In this document: piece after piece, positions 35,889 to 45,527 of the stretch
Numbering within the stretch: the first letter of the stretch is position 1
Layout: each line of letters begins with the position of its first letter
From: Pullulanibacillus camelliae
GTDB lineage: Bacteria > Bacillota > Bacilli > Bacillales > Sporolactobacillaceae
Length of the DNA: 64,000 nt
Assembly: GCF_014642655.1 (NCBI RefSeq)
Contig: NZ_BMIR01000001.1
Span: 624,922 to 688,921 of the forward strand
Direction of reading: 5' to 3'
Notes under the pieces: generated by a model
What the model was told of the DNA's origin: nothing
The model's database searches: none
What the model saw: only the letters and a program-made list of their open reading frames with translations
Translations under genes and position numbers: made by a program

Positions 35889-37358
35889 TTAAGGTTTAAC
35901 GAAAACCGTTTTAATAGAAGTAAAGAATTCTTTGGCAGCTTCCCCTTGCTCTCGTGATCCGGAGCTAGAGGCTTTCATTCCGCCAAATGGGGCTTGTAAT
36001 TCTACACCGGCTGTTTCAAAATTCACCCTCACTAGCCCTGCATCAATATCATCAATAAATGTAAACATATTTTCAATATTTTGAGTGAAGATGGAGGCGC
36101 TCAACCCAAACTCTATATCATTGGCAAGAGAAATCGCCTCCTCAATGGAGGACACCTTCATCAATGCCAAAACCGGTCCGAAAATTTCTTCTTGACCGAT
36201 GGTCATATCAGAGGTGACATCTGCAAAAATGGTAGGTTCTACGTAGAACCCATCAGCGAGCTCAGGAGCTTTGGGACGCCCCCCGCCTAAAAGCAGTGTC
36301 GCCCCTTCCTCTTTTCCTTTTTCAATATAAGCAAGCACCGTATTGAGCTGAGCTTCACTCACACTAGGGCCAATAGCTGTTGCCTCATTCAAGCCATCAC
36401 CAACCTGCAATGCCTCTGTTTTTTCGAGTAGCCTTGCTTTAAAGGCTTCATAAACGCGTTCATGAATAATGACACGACTGGTTGCCGTACATTTTTGTCC
36501 AGTCGAACTAAAGCCCCCGCTGATCGTTGCCGCTACCGCCTTATCAATATCGGCATCCTCCGCTACAATTACTGGGTTTTTCCCACCCATTTCTAATTGA
36601 TATTTCGCCCCTCTGGCGACTGCCTTGCGCGCCACTCCATTCCCAATCGCATTGGACCCAGTAAAGGTGATCCCCTTAACCTGAGGATGCTCAATGAGCC
36701 GATCACCAACTATAGACCCTCTACCTGTGACGATATTGACAACACCTGCTGGAACTCCAGCCTCATGTACACACTCTATGATCTTGGCAGCAGTAACTGC
36801 GGCTTCACTGGCTGGTTTTAACACAACTGTATTCCCGTATATAAGGGCAGGTGCCATTTTCCATAAGGGAATAGCGACAGGAAAGTTCCATGGTGTAATC
36901 ACGCCAACGACCCCAAGCGGCACACGGTCTGTATACATCAGCGCCCGACTATCCGAAGCGGGTATCACATCACCCGTTTTACGCATCCCTTCTGAAGCAT
37001 AATAGCGTAATATCGCAATGCCTCTTGAGGTCTCTCCTTTCGCCTCAGCAATAGGTTTACCCATTTCGCGTGTCAGTGTCTCTGCAATCTCCTGATGACG
37101 TTTTTCTAGGCTTTCTGCAATTTTATATAAATATTGGCCTCTTGCAACGCCGCCGAGCTTCCGCCACGCTTGACTGGCTTGCGTTGCAGCCTCGACAGCT
37201 TGATCTACGTCCTCTTTAGAAGAATCCTGAACATACCCGACACACTCATGCTGATTTGCCGGACTAATGCATTCCAGTAGCTTCTGAGTAGAGGAAGCTT
37301 TCCACTCACCGTTAATATAATTTTTATATGTTGTAGTTTGCGTTTGTACTGTCATCAT
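35889..37358 (-). CDS. 2,5-dioxopentanoate (2-ketoglutarate semialdehyde) dehydrogenase
   Basis: 489-residue aldehyde dehydrogenase. Catalytic residues N158 (TPWNFP), E256 (LEMGGKNP) and C290 (GQKCTA) are present. The sequence resembles Bacillus YcbD/GucD-type enzymes that oxidise 2-ketoglutarate semialdehyde to 2-oxoglutarate with NAD(P). Lies 24 bases after a 2-keto-3-deoxypentonate dehydratase homologue and downstream of a xylonate dehydratase homologue, so it performs the last step of a Weimberg-type pathway. GGGAG precedes the ATG. Confidence 0.88.
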   Translation of the reverse strand: MMTVQTQTTTYKNYINGEWKASSTQKLLECISPANQHECVGYVQDSSKEDVDQAVEAATQASQAWRKLGGVARGQYLYKIAESLEKRHQEIAETLTREMGKPIAEAKGETSRGIAILRYYASEGMRKTGDVIPASDSRALMYTDRVPLGVVGVITPWNFPVAIPLWKMAPALIYGNTVVLKPASEAAVTAAKIIECVHEAGVPAGVVNIVTGRGSIVGDRLIEHPQVKGITFTGSNAIGNGVARKAVARGAKYQLEMGGKNPVIVAEDADIDKAVAATISGGFSSTGQKCTATSRVIIHERVYEAFKARLLEKTEALQVGDGLNEATAIGPSVSEAQLNTVLAYIEKGKEEGATLLLGGGRPKAPELADGFYVEPTIFADVTSDMTIGQEEIFGPVLALMKVSSIEEAISLANDIEFGLSASIFTQNIENMFTFIDDIDAGLVRVNFETAGVELQAPFGGMKASSSGSREQGEAAKEFFTSIKTVFVKP

Positions 37359-37382
37359 GAATCTCCCTTTCCGTTCATTTTA

Positions 37383-38282
37383 TTATCTTAACGCTGACTT
37401 CGGCTGCTGTTGTTTAACCGTATTGCTTAAAATACCAATCCCAGGTATCTCAATATCAATCCGATCCTCTTCTCGTAATGTAAAATCATTCGGAGGAACA
37501 ATACAGGTACCCGTCAATAAAATCGTGCCATTAAAAACCACATTGTCTCTTACTAGAAAGCGCGCTAATTCATCGAGTTTGCGCTTCAATTGTGAGGTAT
37601 TAGCGGCATCTTCAAAGACAAGCGCATCATGACGATAAATACGGCAGATGATTCGTAGATCATAGGGATTCTCCACAGACTCTGCCAGTCGAATGGTTGG
37701 ACCAATCGCGCAGGAATGCCGCCATATCTTTGCTTGTGGCAAGTACAATGGATTTTCCCCCTCTATATCCCGACTGCTCATGTCGTTACCAATGGTATAG
37801 CCAAGAATCCCTCCAGTATCATCCAGTACGATTCCCAGTTCAGGCTCTGGGATCTGCCATGTTGAATCGCTGCGAAGGAACACTGTGTCACCAGGTCCTA
37901 CCGTTCTTTCCTTCGTCGATTTAAAGAAAATCTCTGGCCTTTTTGCATCATAAACCTTGTCATAAAACGTAGGTCCTTCTGCATGATTAGTGCTAGATTC
38001 ATAATTTCGGCCATCACGGCTGCGTTCATATGTCACGCCAGCCGCCCATACTTCTTGAGCCTCTATAGGAACAAGAAGCTCTAATTGTGAAAGCGGACTA
38101 GGTATTAGCGGTGCGCCTTGAATGACATCCTGTACATGTTGTAAGGGTGTCGATTCATTAAACTCCGCAGCTTTAACCAGTTCTAAAAAATCCTCGTAGG
38201 GCAAAGCATAGATCTTGTCCTCATCCGTAACCGCTGCCAATTGCGGCAGCTCATTCCCGTTAAAATATCTAATGATTCTCAT
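37383..38282 (-). CDS. 2-keto-3-deoxypentonate dehydratase (FAH family)
   Basis: 299 residues. The fumarylacetoacetate hydrolase fold has its metal site in PEPELGIVLD (ExE), and GYTIGNDMSSRDIEGENPLYLPQ (residues about 160-182) is typical of 2-dehydro-3-deoxy-D-arabinonate/xylonate dehydratases (KdaD/KdxD). The enzyme turns the 2-keto-3-deoxy acid into 2-ketoglutarate semialdehyde. First gene of a two-gene unit with the dehydrogenase; AGGAGGG before the ATG. A 19-bp palindrome lies 23 bases upstream of the start. Confidence 0.87.
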   Translation of the reverse strand: MRIIRYFNGNELPQLAAVTDEDKIYALPYEDFLELVKAAEFNESTPLQHVQDVIQGAPLIPSPLSQLELLVPIEAQEVWAAGVTYERSRDGRNYESSTNHAEGPTFYDKVYDAKRPEIFFKSTKERTVGPGDTVFLRSDSTWQIPEPELGIVLDDTGGILGYTIGNDMSSRDIEGENPLYLPQAKIWRHSCAIGPTIRLAESVENPYDLRIICRIYRHDALVFEDAANTSQLKRKLDELARFLVRDNVVFNGTILLTGTCIVPPNDFTLREEDRIDIEIPGIGILSNTVKQQQPKSALR

Positions 38283-38304
38283 GATGCCCTCCTTTATCCT
38301 TGAT

Positions 38305-38323
38305 AGTTTTATAATATAAAACT
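38305..38323 (-). promoter_or_regulatory. Palindromic operator upstream of the deoxypentonate dehydratase
   Basis: AGTTTTATAATATAAAACT, a perfect 9-1-9 palindrome; its core GTTTTATA-N-TATAAAAC recurs at 41459-41477 before the xylonate dehydratase gene. Likely IclR-regulator site. Confidence 0.75.
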
Positions 38324-38377
38324 ACGTTCCCTTTAATGACTAGAAGCCTTTCATCATGAAAAGCGATCGGCTTCATG

Positions 38378-39151
38378 TTAATACGTACGAAGAGCAGGTT
38401 GATAGCCTAATTGTTGTGAAATAACTTCACCGGCTGCCTTTATCTTAGGAACAAGCGTCTCTAACGCTCCCGGTGTCATGTTCGGAGTCGGCATAGATAA
38501 GCTAATCGCCGCTGTGACCTCCCCCATATGGTTACGTATGGGAATCGCAATACACGTTATGCCAGGTTCGTTTTCCTCATGATCAATCGCATACCCACGT
38601 TCCCGAACACGTTCCAGCTCCTTTAAAAAATCCTGCTCGTTGGTTATTGTTTTTTCTGTTTGCCGATGATACACATATCCTTCTAAAATTTGTCTTAATT
38701 CAGCTGGGCTTTTAAAGGCAACCAATGCTTTGCCAACCCCACTACTATGAATGGGAATGCGGCGACCAATCCGTGAATAAACAACCGTTGCCGAGCTCCC
38801 CTCAACCTTATCGATATACAAACCTTCTCTTCCATCTAAAATCACTAAATGGAGAGTGTAACCCGTTTGCATCGATAGTTCTAATAAATGCTGTCGTGCG
38901 ATGGAACGCACATCCAAATGCCCCACAACCAGATTGCCTCTCTCAAATAATTTCAATCCCAGCTTATATTTTCCTGTCTCATGATCTTGGTCAATATAAC
39001 CATGCTGTTGTAAGGTTTTAAGTAGTGAATGGGCCGTGCTTTTATTCAGGTCGAGCCGCCTGCTAATTTCTGTAATTTTTAACTCTGTTGTATATTCATC
39101 AAATAAATCTAAAATTCGCAGTGCTCGATCTACTGATTGAATCAATGGCAT
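38378..39151 (-). CDS. IclR-family transcriptional regulator
   Basis: 257 residues: N-terminal winged helix-turn-helix (SVDRALRILDLFDEY, ITEISRRLDLNKSTAHSLLKTL) and the C-terminal ligand domain with RRIPIHSSGVGKALVAF, ITCIAIPIRN and TAAISLSMP. Similar to KdgR-like repressors of sugar-acid genes. Located between the xylonate dehydratase and the deoxypentonate dehydratase genes on the same strand. Two identical-core palindromes at the two catabolic promoters are its probable targets; the inducer is probably a 2-keto-3-deoxy acid. AAGGA stands before the ATG with a slightly long gap. Confidence 0.9.
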   Translation of the reverse strand: MPLIQSVDRALRILDLFDEYTTELKITEISRRLDLNKSTAHSLLKTLQQHGYIDQDHETGKYKLGLKLFERGNLVVGHLDVRSIARQHLLELSMQTGYTLHLVILDGREGLYIDKVEGSSATVVYSRIGRRIPIHSSGVGKALVAFKSPAELRQILEGYVYHRQTEKTITNEQDFLKELERVRERGYAIDHEENEPGITCIAIPIRNHMGEVTAAISLSMPTPNMTPGALETLVPKIKAAGEVISQQLGYQPALRTY

Positions 39152-39348
39152 GGAATCAGTCCTTACTCTCGTTTGATTTTTCTTATCTTTAGTTTACCAC
39201 TAGGAAGAGGTATGCCGCACGGCAGCAAGCAGGACTGACTACTCAAAGCTTTTATACGCCTTGTCATGAATCCCCCCTTTTAAAATCTTGAGCAGAGTAA
39301 GATTCGTCTACTAATGCGTTTCCGAAAGCTTTGTAATTTAGAAAGACA

Positions 39349-41337
39349 TTATGCACGTGCTGATTTTTCGGCTAATGCGGCTTTACCTGCCCTCAATACC
39401 TCAATGATTTTATCAACATCATAAACGCTTCCTTTCCAAATGCCACCGCTGACAGATTGTAATTCTGCCCACAACCTCGTATCATCTGGCAGCTTGGGGT
39501 CCGCTTGCAAATCAGGATGAAGCTCCCGCTCAGCCAATACCTTTGCTCCTTCTTCAGGGGTGAATTCTTCCTCTCCTATTCCAATGAAATCGATGCTACC
39601 CTCAAGCCTATTCCGGTCGACAACCATTTGAATTTTATCTCCTGTACGGAGCTTCCCAATCGGTCCGCCCGCTAAGGCCTCAGGGCCAACATGCCCAACA
39701 CAAGCTCCTGTCGATACTCCTGAAAATCGTGCATCTGTGATAAGAGATACATATTTTCCATAAGACAGGTGCTTCAAGGCCGAGGTAATTTGATAGGTTT
39801 CTTCCATTCCCGTACCTGAAGGACCTCTTCCGATTAAAACCATGATATCTCCAGCATGAATTTTTCCATCTTTTATCGCAGCGATGGCCTCTTCCTCCGA
39901 CGTAAATACCTTTGCATAACCGGTTTGCCGATAGACACCGTCTTCATCTACAACCTCAGGATCGATGGCCGTTGATTTAATCACTGAACCTTCTGGAGCA
40001 ATATTGCCAATTGGAAAGGTAACAGTAGAAGTTAATCCACGTGTGCGTGATCGTTCAGGACCCATAATGACCTCATCAGGATCGACACCATCTAATGCCT
40101 TCAATTGCTTTCTCACGGTATAACGACGCTCCGATGATTCCCACCAATCCAAAACGGTATCCAAAGTTTCACCCGTTGCGGTTAAAGCCTTCACATTCAG
40201 CAAGCCTAATTGACGAAGATGCAGCATAACCTCCGGAACACCACCAGCCAAGAAAGCTCGAACTGTTGGATGATAATCAGGTCCATTCGGTAGCACACTC
40301 ACAAGTCTCGGAACCCTTTGATTGATCCGATTCCACTCCTGAACCGTTGGCACCTTCCGTTTTGCTGCATGGGCGATCGCGGGGATGTGAAGTAACAGGT
40401 TGGTCGACCCACCAAAAGCGGCGTGAATCACCATGGCGTTTTCGATGGCTTGATCGGTTAATATATCCTTCATGCCGAAGCCCTGTGCCTCAAGAGCCAA
40501 CGCGGCGCGTGCCGATTGCCTGCTCATTTCATCCCAAATAGGTTGACCCGAGGGTGCTAAAGCCGAGTGAGGCACAGACATCCCTAGCGCCTCGGCAACG
40601 ACCTGTGCGGTGCCCGCTGTTCCGAGGAACTGACAGCCGCCCCCTGGAGTCGCACAGGCTCTGCAACCTAAATCCGCTGCCTCTTGCAAAGAGAGTTCAT
40701 GCTGAGCATAGCGGACCCCAATCGTCTGCACCTTACCGGCATCCTCCCCATAAGTTGGTGGAAGCGTCACGCCCCCTGGAACAATGACACAAGGAAGATC
40801 ATGCATAGCCGCCAATGCCACCATCATAGCTGGCAATCCTTTATCACATGTTGCCACCCCCATGACAGCATGTCGAGTCGGCAACGAGCGCGTGAGTCGG
40901 CGCAAGACAACAGCAGCATCATTACGATATGGAAGCGAATCGAACATCCCTGTTGTCCCTTGTGAACGTCCGTCACAGGGATCACTTACATAACCAGCAA
41001 AAGGGACACCACCATGACTGCGAATTTCTTCTGCTGCCGCTCGCATCAGCAAGCCAATTTCCCAATGTCCCGTATGATACCCCAAAGCAATCGGCGTCCC
41101 ATCCTCAGCACGAATGCCACCTTGTGTGCCAAGAATGAGCACTTGTTTACCCGTTAACTTTGAAGGCTTCCAGCCCATACCAACATTTTGTGTTAAACCA
41201 AATAAATTCCCGCTCGGAGAATGCATGAGCATCTCATGAGTTAACGGAAGTGTCCCCTTTGGGCCGTGAGCATGTGTTTTAAGCGTATACAAATCTTCCC
41301 GTTTGGCATCCATGATGCTCTTCAACTGCTCGCTCAT
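39349..41337 (-). CDS. yjhG: D-xylonate dehydratase, YjhG/YagF type
   Basis: 662 residues, IlvD/Edd family, iron-sulfur dehydratase that turns a pentonate into its 2-keto-3-deoxy acid. It follows E. coli YjhG closely along the whole length, as I recall it: [58 protein letters not shown] (the three cluster cysteines), [23 protein letters not shown]-like [14 protein letters not shown] and [15 protein letters not shown] before the ATG. With the downstream genes it gives xylonate to 2-oxoglutarate; no xylose dehydrogenase or importer is adjacent. Confidence 0.92.
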   Translation of the reverse strand: MSEQLKSIMDAKREDLYTLKTHAHGPKGTLPLTHEMLMHSPSGNLFGLTQNVGMGWKPSKLTGKQVLILGTQGGIRAEDGTPIALGYHTGHWEIGLLMRAAAEEIRSHGGVPFAGYVSDPCDGRSQGTTGMFDSLPYRNDAAVVLRRLTRSLPTRHAVMGVATCDKGLPAMMVALAAMHDLPCVIVPGGVTLPPTYGEDAGKVQTIGVRYAQHELSLQEAADLGCRACATPGGGCQFLGTAGTAQVVAEALGMSVPHSALAPSGQPIWDEMSRQSARAALALEAQGFGMKDILTDQAIENAMVIHAAFGGSTNLLLHIPAIAHAAKRKVPTVQEWNRINQRVPRLVSVLPNGPDYHPTVRAFLAGGVPEVMLHLRQLGLLNVKALTATGETLDTVLDWWESSERRYTVRKQLKALDGVDPDEVIMGPERSRTRGLTSTVTFPIGNIAPEGSVIKSTAIDPEVVDEDGVYRQTGYAKVFTSEEEAIAAIKDGKIHAGDIMVLIGRGPSGTGMEETYQITSALKHLSYGKYVSLITDARFSGVSTGACVGHVGPEALAGGPIGKLRTGDKIQMVVDRNRLEGSIDFIGIGEEEFTPEEGAKVLAERELHPDLQADPKLPDDTRLWAELQSVSGGIWKGSVYDVDKIIEVLRAGKAALAEKSARA

Positions 41338-41387
41338 TGGTAATCCTCCTTATGAACAAAATCAAATAAACGATAGAACACCCATCT

Positions 41388-41403
41388 ATAAAACGCTTTC
41401 AAA
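41388..41403 (-). promoter_or_regulatory. cre-like site
   Basis: Minus strand TTTGAAAGCGTTTTAT agrees with the CcpA consensus TGWNANCGNTNWCA except at the last two positions. It is between the palindromic operator and the dehydratase start, where it would act as a roadblock. Confidence 0.45.
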
Positions 41404-41458
41404 CCAACATACACTCTTCTGTGTTTTCTCTAATGACTAGCCTTTCACCCCCATCATT

Positions 41459-41477
41459 TGTTTTATATTATAAAACA
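41459..41477 (-). promoter_or_regulatory. Palindromic operator upstream of xylonate dehydratase
   Basis: TGTTTTATATTATAAAACA, perfect 9-1-9 palindrome. It contains a TATAAT on the minus strand, so a bound repressor would cover the -10 region. Same core as 38305-38323. Confidence 0.75.
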
Positions 41478-41691
41478 CCGTTCTCATTTAAAGTTAAAAA
41501 ATTAAAGACTCTTTCTATGTAGCCTTTAAGATACTTATGTTACATGGGGTTATTGTAATACAATTTTCTTTCAATTGCAAATTATTCAATCTAACCCTCT
41601 AACAGAAACCTTAACGTTAATGTCATATTAAATATAAATTGCCTAAAATAGACAAAGCCATCCCATCCTTGTCTAGATACAGAACATCATC

Positions 41692-41737
41692 ATATATGGA
41701 AGAGGTCGCATTGCATAGTCAAGTGGATGAGAGCCCT
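41692..41737 (+). repeat. Dispersed repeat, short partial copy G
   Basis: ATATGGAAGAGGTCGCATTG and CATAGTCAAGTGGAT match the 5' part of copies A-C. Truncated next to the hairpin repeat. The remaining 41478-41691 is AT-rich with no gene. Confidence 0.55.
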
Positions 41738-41739
41738 TC

Positions 41740-41825
41740 ATGATTCACTCAAAAGGTCGAACGCATTGCGTCGGAATTGTGAATGCGTTCGACTTCTCTA
41801 TGAGCTGAATACTTCTGTCCCAACC
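41740..41825 (-). repeat. 3'-end hairpin repeat, copy 3
   Basis: Arms GTCGAACGCATT (41756-41767) and AATGCGTTCGAC (41782-41793). On the minus strand it starts right after the rhbF stop with GGGACAGAAGTATTCAGCTC and the hairpin is followed by CTTTTG, so it can act as the operon terminator. Confidence 0.75.
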
Positions 41826-41829
41826 CCTC

Positions 41830-43629
41830 TTATTTTCCAGCATATTGGCTTAATACATTTTTTATCACACCGTATTCACTGGCATGAGGACGATCGTCGC
41901 CATCTGCATAGCCGTCATCTACCATGCGATTACGGTTAAGACATAGCTTAGTCATTGTTGGCTTAAAAAGATCAAAAAGTTTAAAGCGATCTGCTAATTC
42001 TGGGAACCTTTTTTGGTAAGCTAATATCGTCTCAGCTAACTGACGCCAAAATAACGACTCATCCATATCATAATAGGTTGCAAGAATGTCCGCCAAATAA
42101 CGATAGTGGCAAACAAACAAGCCGGTAAATAAAAATTGACATAGCCCTTCAGGGGGCTCACTCCTTAATACCTTTCGCAGCTTTTCAGACAACGTCGTTA
42201 ATTCTTCTAATGGCTGATCGCTCACATTGACATCATCGACGAAGTCTTTTATCGCTAGCCTGCAGGGAAAACCATCTTTTAATACAAGGATGGTATTCTG
42301 ACCATGAGGAGAAAATACTGTGCCATATTTATAAAGATAGTGAAGTAACGGCGGGAGCATAACATCAAACAGTTGTTTTGTCCAAGCATTGACGGATACG
42401 CCTGATTGCTCTATCAAGCTAGCCACTAGAGGCTTACCATCCTTATCAACATATAATAGCGCAGCGAGGGTGATAGGCTGTTCCCCCTTCTCCATGTAAG
42501 TATAAATACTCTCTCTCCAAATGCATCCGAGCATTTCGAGATATTGATAAGGCGCTCCCATTAAACGTTCATAATACGGATGACCGTAATTGATACTCGC
42601 AACTTCCCCTGGAAGGATTACCCGACATTCCTCTCTTAAAAAGGCGTCCTTTGTCATTATATCTTTAATATATTCAGTGATTTCCGGAGCAACAACAGTA
42701 CGCTCAGCGGGTAGGCCCCTATAGACCAAAGTATTTAAAATACTCATTGGCAGCTTAATATGATGTTTATGTTTCTGATCCATATTAACAAATGTCCGAA
42801 TCGATTGTTGTGGGAGATAGGCGTCAGGCCCAACCCCTAAAAAGTAGATATTTCCTATGGCGATCTCTTCAGCAAAAGCGGGTATAATGATATTTTTCCA
42901 TTGCCATTCATGAACAGGTAGCCAATAATAATCATCAGGATGGACACCTCGCTGTTGGAGCATAAGACGATAGGTTTCCCTCGTCTTATCATCGAGTTCA
43001 AATTGAATAAGCATATCATAAGACAACTCACTGGTCGCGTGGAAGCTTGCTTTCTCTTTATGAACAGCTAGCCAGTTTAATTGCACACGTTGCTGTGCCT
43101 CAGGGGCATAACATAAAAAGTCATCAATACTAAACCCGATTCTCCCTTTGTTATAAGTAATCCAGGGATGTCCCGTCATCACACCTTCAAGATCAGCATA
43201 ATCGTAGGCAACAAGATCATCAGATTTTTCATGATGATGCGCTAAAATATAAGCATCGGCAAACAAGGTGTTCTGTAACTCTTTAATAAGATGGCCTGTT
43301 GTTTCAGGTTTCATTTTAATTGTCGACTGACTATCAAGTAAAAATTGAATGGCGCTTCCCGCTACGCGCCACCCCTGATCAACATATTGGATGACGCTCC
43401 CCTCGACGATATGAACGTTTCCAAATAAACGCTGAATCGCGTGAAACCGATACGTGTGCATTGATAAAGATAATTCATAGTATCTGCACCCCGTATTTTC
43501 CTCAATTAAAGTGGGTGCAATCATATCTTCATACATAAATTCAGCAATCATTTTTTCTAGAAGCCGCTGATTCACCTTGAGCCATGCTTCGGAACTCAGA
43601 ATGTCTTGAGGACTATCTTTCACCAACAT
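41830..43629 (-). CDS. rhbF: NIS siderophore synthetase, IucC/RhbF type
   Basis: 599 residues, IucA/IucC family. These ATP-dependent synthetases form an amide between a citrate carboxylate and a hydroxamate amine; the second synthetase in such operons completes the siderophore. Conserved parts include GHPWITYNKGRIGFS, PVHEWQWKNIIIP, KLPMSILNTLVYRGLP and FSPHGQNTILVLKDGFP. The start is ATG at 43629 with AAAGGAG 8 bases upstream; it overlaps rhbE by 17 bases. Last gene of the operon. Confidence 0.9.
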   Translation of the reverse strand: MLVKDSPQDILSSEAWLKVNQRLLEKMIAEFMYEDMIAPTLIEENTGCRYYELSLSMHTYRFHAIQRLFGNVHIVEGSVIQYVDQGWRVAGSAIQFLLDSQSTIKMKPETTGHLIKELQNTLFADAYILAHHHEKSDDLVAYDYADLEGVMTGHPWITYNKGRIGFSIDDFLCYAPEAQQRVQLNWLAVHKEKASFHATSELSYDMLIQFELDDKTRETYRLMLQQRGVHPDDYYWLPVHEWQWKNIIIPAFAEEIAIGNIYFLGVGPDAYLPQQSIRTFVNMDQKHKHHIKLPMSILNTLVYRGLPAERTVVAPEITEYIKDIMTKDAFLREECRVILPGEVASINYGHPYYERLMGAPYQYLEMLGCIWRESIYTYMEKGEQPITLAALLYVDKDGKPLVASLIEQSGVSVNAWTKQLFDVMLPPLLHYLYKYGTVFSPHGQNTILVLKDGFPCRLAIKDFVDDVNVSDQPLEELTTLSEKLRKVLRSEPPEGLCQFLFTGLFVCHYRYLADILATYYDMDESLFWRQLAETILAYQKRFPELADRFKLFDLFKPTMTKLCLNRNRMVDDGYADGDDRPHASEYGVIKNVLSQYAGK

Positions 43630-44971
43630 ATGCTTCACTCCTTTTGCTCACCATATTGGTGACGCCAAATGTTTGAAAAACATTTTTCTTGTGTACTGGA
43701 TACAGCTCTCTTTCCGTCAGATCATTAATAATCATTGCATTTCTGTGAGCACCCAGCCCCAAATCAGGTGCGCCAATCCCATGTGTGTGCCATTCGCCAT
43801 TTTGAATATATACATGATGGGATGCAGGCGTTGTAAGCTGTAAGCGGTAATGAGCATCGACCTTATATCTCCCCTGCTCATCCCAATCGATCAAAGCCTT
43901 TAAGCCTTCTAAGCAATCCGGGATGGCTGGATGATAGCCCGTCCCTAATATCACCACTTCAGTAGAGTGCTTAAACGGCTTATTTTGCTGCCACTGCCGA
44001 CCTTGTAACTCCCACTTGCCGTCATTAGCAATGAGACGCTCTATCTCTATCATCGCTTGTAAAGTGACAGCAGGAATCACACCTCCGATAGAACGCGTAT
44101 ACAGCAAATCGTATATCGCAGCAATCGTATTCACACTGATCCCTTTATATAACAGGTCTTGCTTTGGAAAGATCTCATCGCGTTTTTGTTGAGATAACTG
44201 CTGGAAGTAATCGATATAATCGGGGGAAAAATGCTCGAGCCCAAGCTTCGAATACTCCATTGGGAAAAATCCTCTAGATCGCGTCAACCATGTTAGTGCG
44301 TAATCATAATTATTTTGTTGTTCTAAGAGATTATAAAAGATCTCAGCGGCGCTCTGACCAGAACCAATCACCGTGATCGATTTTGCCCTTAAAGTCGTTT
44401 TTTTCTTCAGTAGATAATCGGCAGAATGGAAAACCCTTTTACCGAGATGCTCCCGCAATGCTGGAGGAACAAAAGGTATTGTTCCTGTTCCGACAACAAT
44501 ATGTTTGGCTATATAGGTCTTCTCACTCTGGGTGGCATAATGCATCACTTTAACCTCAAACCCGCCATTTATTTTAGTAATGCCCGTGACCTTGGCCCCA
44601 AAGTGACAATGAGGCAACTGTCCAGCCACCCATTGACAATAATGATTGTATTCTTGTCTTGGAATATGAAAGTTTTCTAGAAAGTAAAAAGAATAAAGCC
44701 GTTGATGGGATTGCAAGTAATTTAAAAAACTATATGGGCTCGTCACATCTGCCATGCTCACTAAATCAGCTAAAAATGGGACTTGTAAGGTGGTCCCTTC
44801 AATCAGCATCCCAGGATGCCAATCGAAGCGCTCATGCTGTTCAAAAAAAAGACTATTAACTTCTGGAGCTTTGGTCAGTAAAGCTGCCAAGCCTAAATTA
44901 AATGGCCCAATGCCAATGCCAATCAAATCATATATAACGTTATCGTTAGCGTTATAGTACTGGGAGCCCAT
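43613..44971 (-). CDS. rhbE: Diaminopropane/lysine-type N-monooxygenase (RhbE/IucD family)
   Basis: 452 residues, flavin N-hydroxylase. FAD motif GIGIGPFNLGLAALL near 18-32, the NADPH motif VIGSGQSAAEIFYNLL near 195-210 and the C-terminal ATGYHP-like LGTGYHPAIP are typical of IucD, PvdA and RhbE. The neighbouring diaminobutyrate decarboxylase suggests 1,3-diaminopropane as the substrate, to be N-hydroxylated and then acetylated to the hydroxamate. Start ATG 44971, with AAAGGA upstream, overlaps rhbD by 20 bases. Confidence 0.9.
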   Translation of the reverse strand: MGSQYYNANDNVIYDLIGIGIGPFNLGLAALLTKAPEVNSLFFEQHERFDWHPGMLIEGTTLQVPFLADLVSMADVTSPYSFLNYLQSHQRLYSFYFLENFHIPRQEYNHYCQWVAGQLPHCHFGAKVTGITKINGGFEVKVMHYATQSEKTYIAKHIVVGTGTIPFVPPALREHLGKRVFHSADYLLKKKTTLRAKSITVIGSGQSAAEIFYNLLEQQNNYDYALTWLTRSRGFFPMEYSKLGLEHFSPDYIDYFQQLSQQKRDEIFPKQDLLYKGISVNTIAAIYDLLYTRSIGGVIPAVTLQAMIEIERLIANDGKWELQGRQWQQNKPFKHSTEVVILGTGYHPAIPDCLEGLKALIDWDEQGRYKVDAHYRLQLTTPASHHVYIQNGEWHTHGIGAPDLGLGAHRNAMIINDLTERELYPVHKKNVFQTFGVTNMVSKRSEAYVGER

Positions 44972-45527
44972 CTTGCCACATCCTTTCAAAGCGTTCTCGC
45001 TCACAAATCATTAATAGCCCCGTCTTATCTGGAAGAGAGACTGGCTTTACCGATTCAAAGCCACATTTCGTAAAAATATGGATCATTTTTTTATTGCGCA
45101 TATCCGGCTCAGCTACAACCCGCTCAGTTTCTTCATTCAAAAAGCAATAGCGTACCATTGCCGCTAGAAGGGGGAGAGCATAGCCCTTACCTAAATAGCG
45201 CGTCTCACCAATCAAGAGGTGAAGGCCTTGATCTGCCTCACCATACGCATAATAGTTCCCAATGATGTCATCCTTTGCCCAATACACTTCCCAATAACTT
45301 ATTGGCTCATCATCAACATAGCCGAGATATAAAGTTTGATGGTGATCCTGAAGTGCCTTCTGCAAATGCTGCTTAAAAGCATCGTAGGGCATGTTTAATC
45401 CCCAATAAGGAATGACGTGTCCCGCATTCATCCACTTATAAATCCGATCTAAGTCCCGCGCCATCACAACTTTTTGAAAGGACAATGTTTGTCCTCTATC
45501 AGTATGTAGGACTGTGAATGTCATCAT
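44952..45527 (-). CDS. rhbD: Hydroxamate-forming GNAT acetyltransferase (RhbD/IucB family)
   Basis: 191 residues. The AlcB/IucB domain has HVIPYWGLNMPYDAFKQHLQ near the start, SYWEVYWAKDDIIG and HLLIGETRYLGKGYALPLL with the acetyl-CoA loop, then ERVVAEPDMRNKKMIHIF. It acetylates the N-hydroxylated diamine to give the iron-binding hydroxamate. Overlaps rhbC by 29 bases and rhbE by 20, so the three genes are tightly coupled. Confidence 0.9.
   Translation of the reverse strand: MMTFTVLHTDRGQTLSFQKVVMARDLDRIYKWMNAGHVIPYWGLNMPYDAFKQHLQKALQDHHQTLYLGYVDDEPISYWEVYWAKDDIIGNYYAYGEADQGLHLLIGETRYLGKGYALPLLAAMVRYCFLNEETERVVAEPDMRNKKMIHIFTKCGFESVKPVSLPDKTGLLMICERERFERMWQDGLPVL

Noticed and set aside
40347..41138. 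Overlapping plus-strand frames opposite the xylonate dehydratase gene
   Set aside because: Shadows of a clearly coding, GC-richer minus-strand gene.
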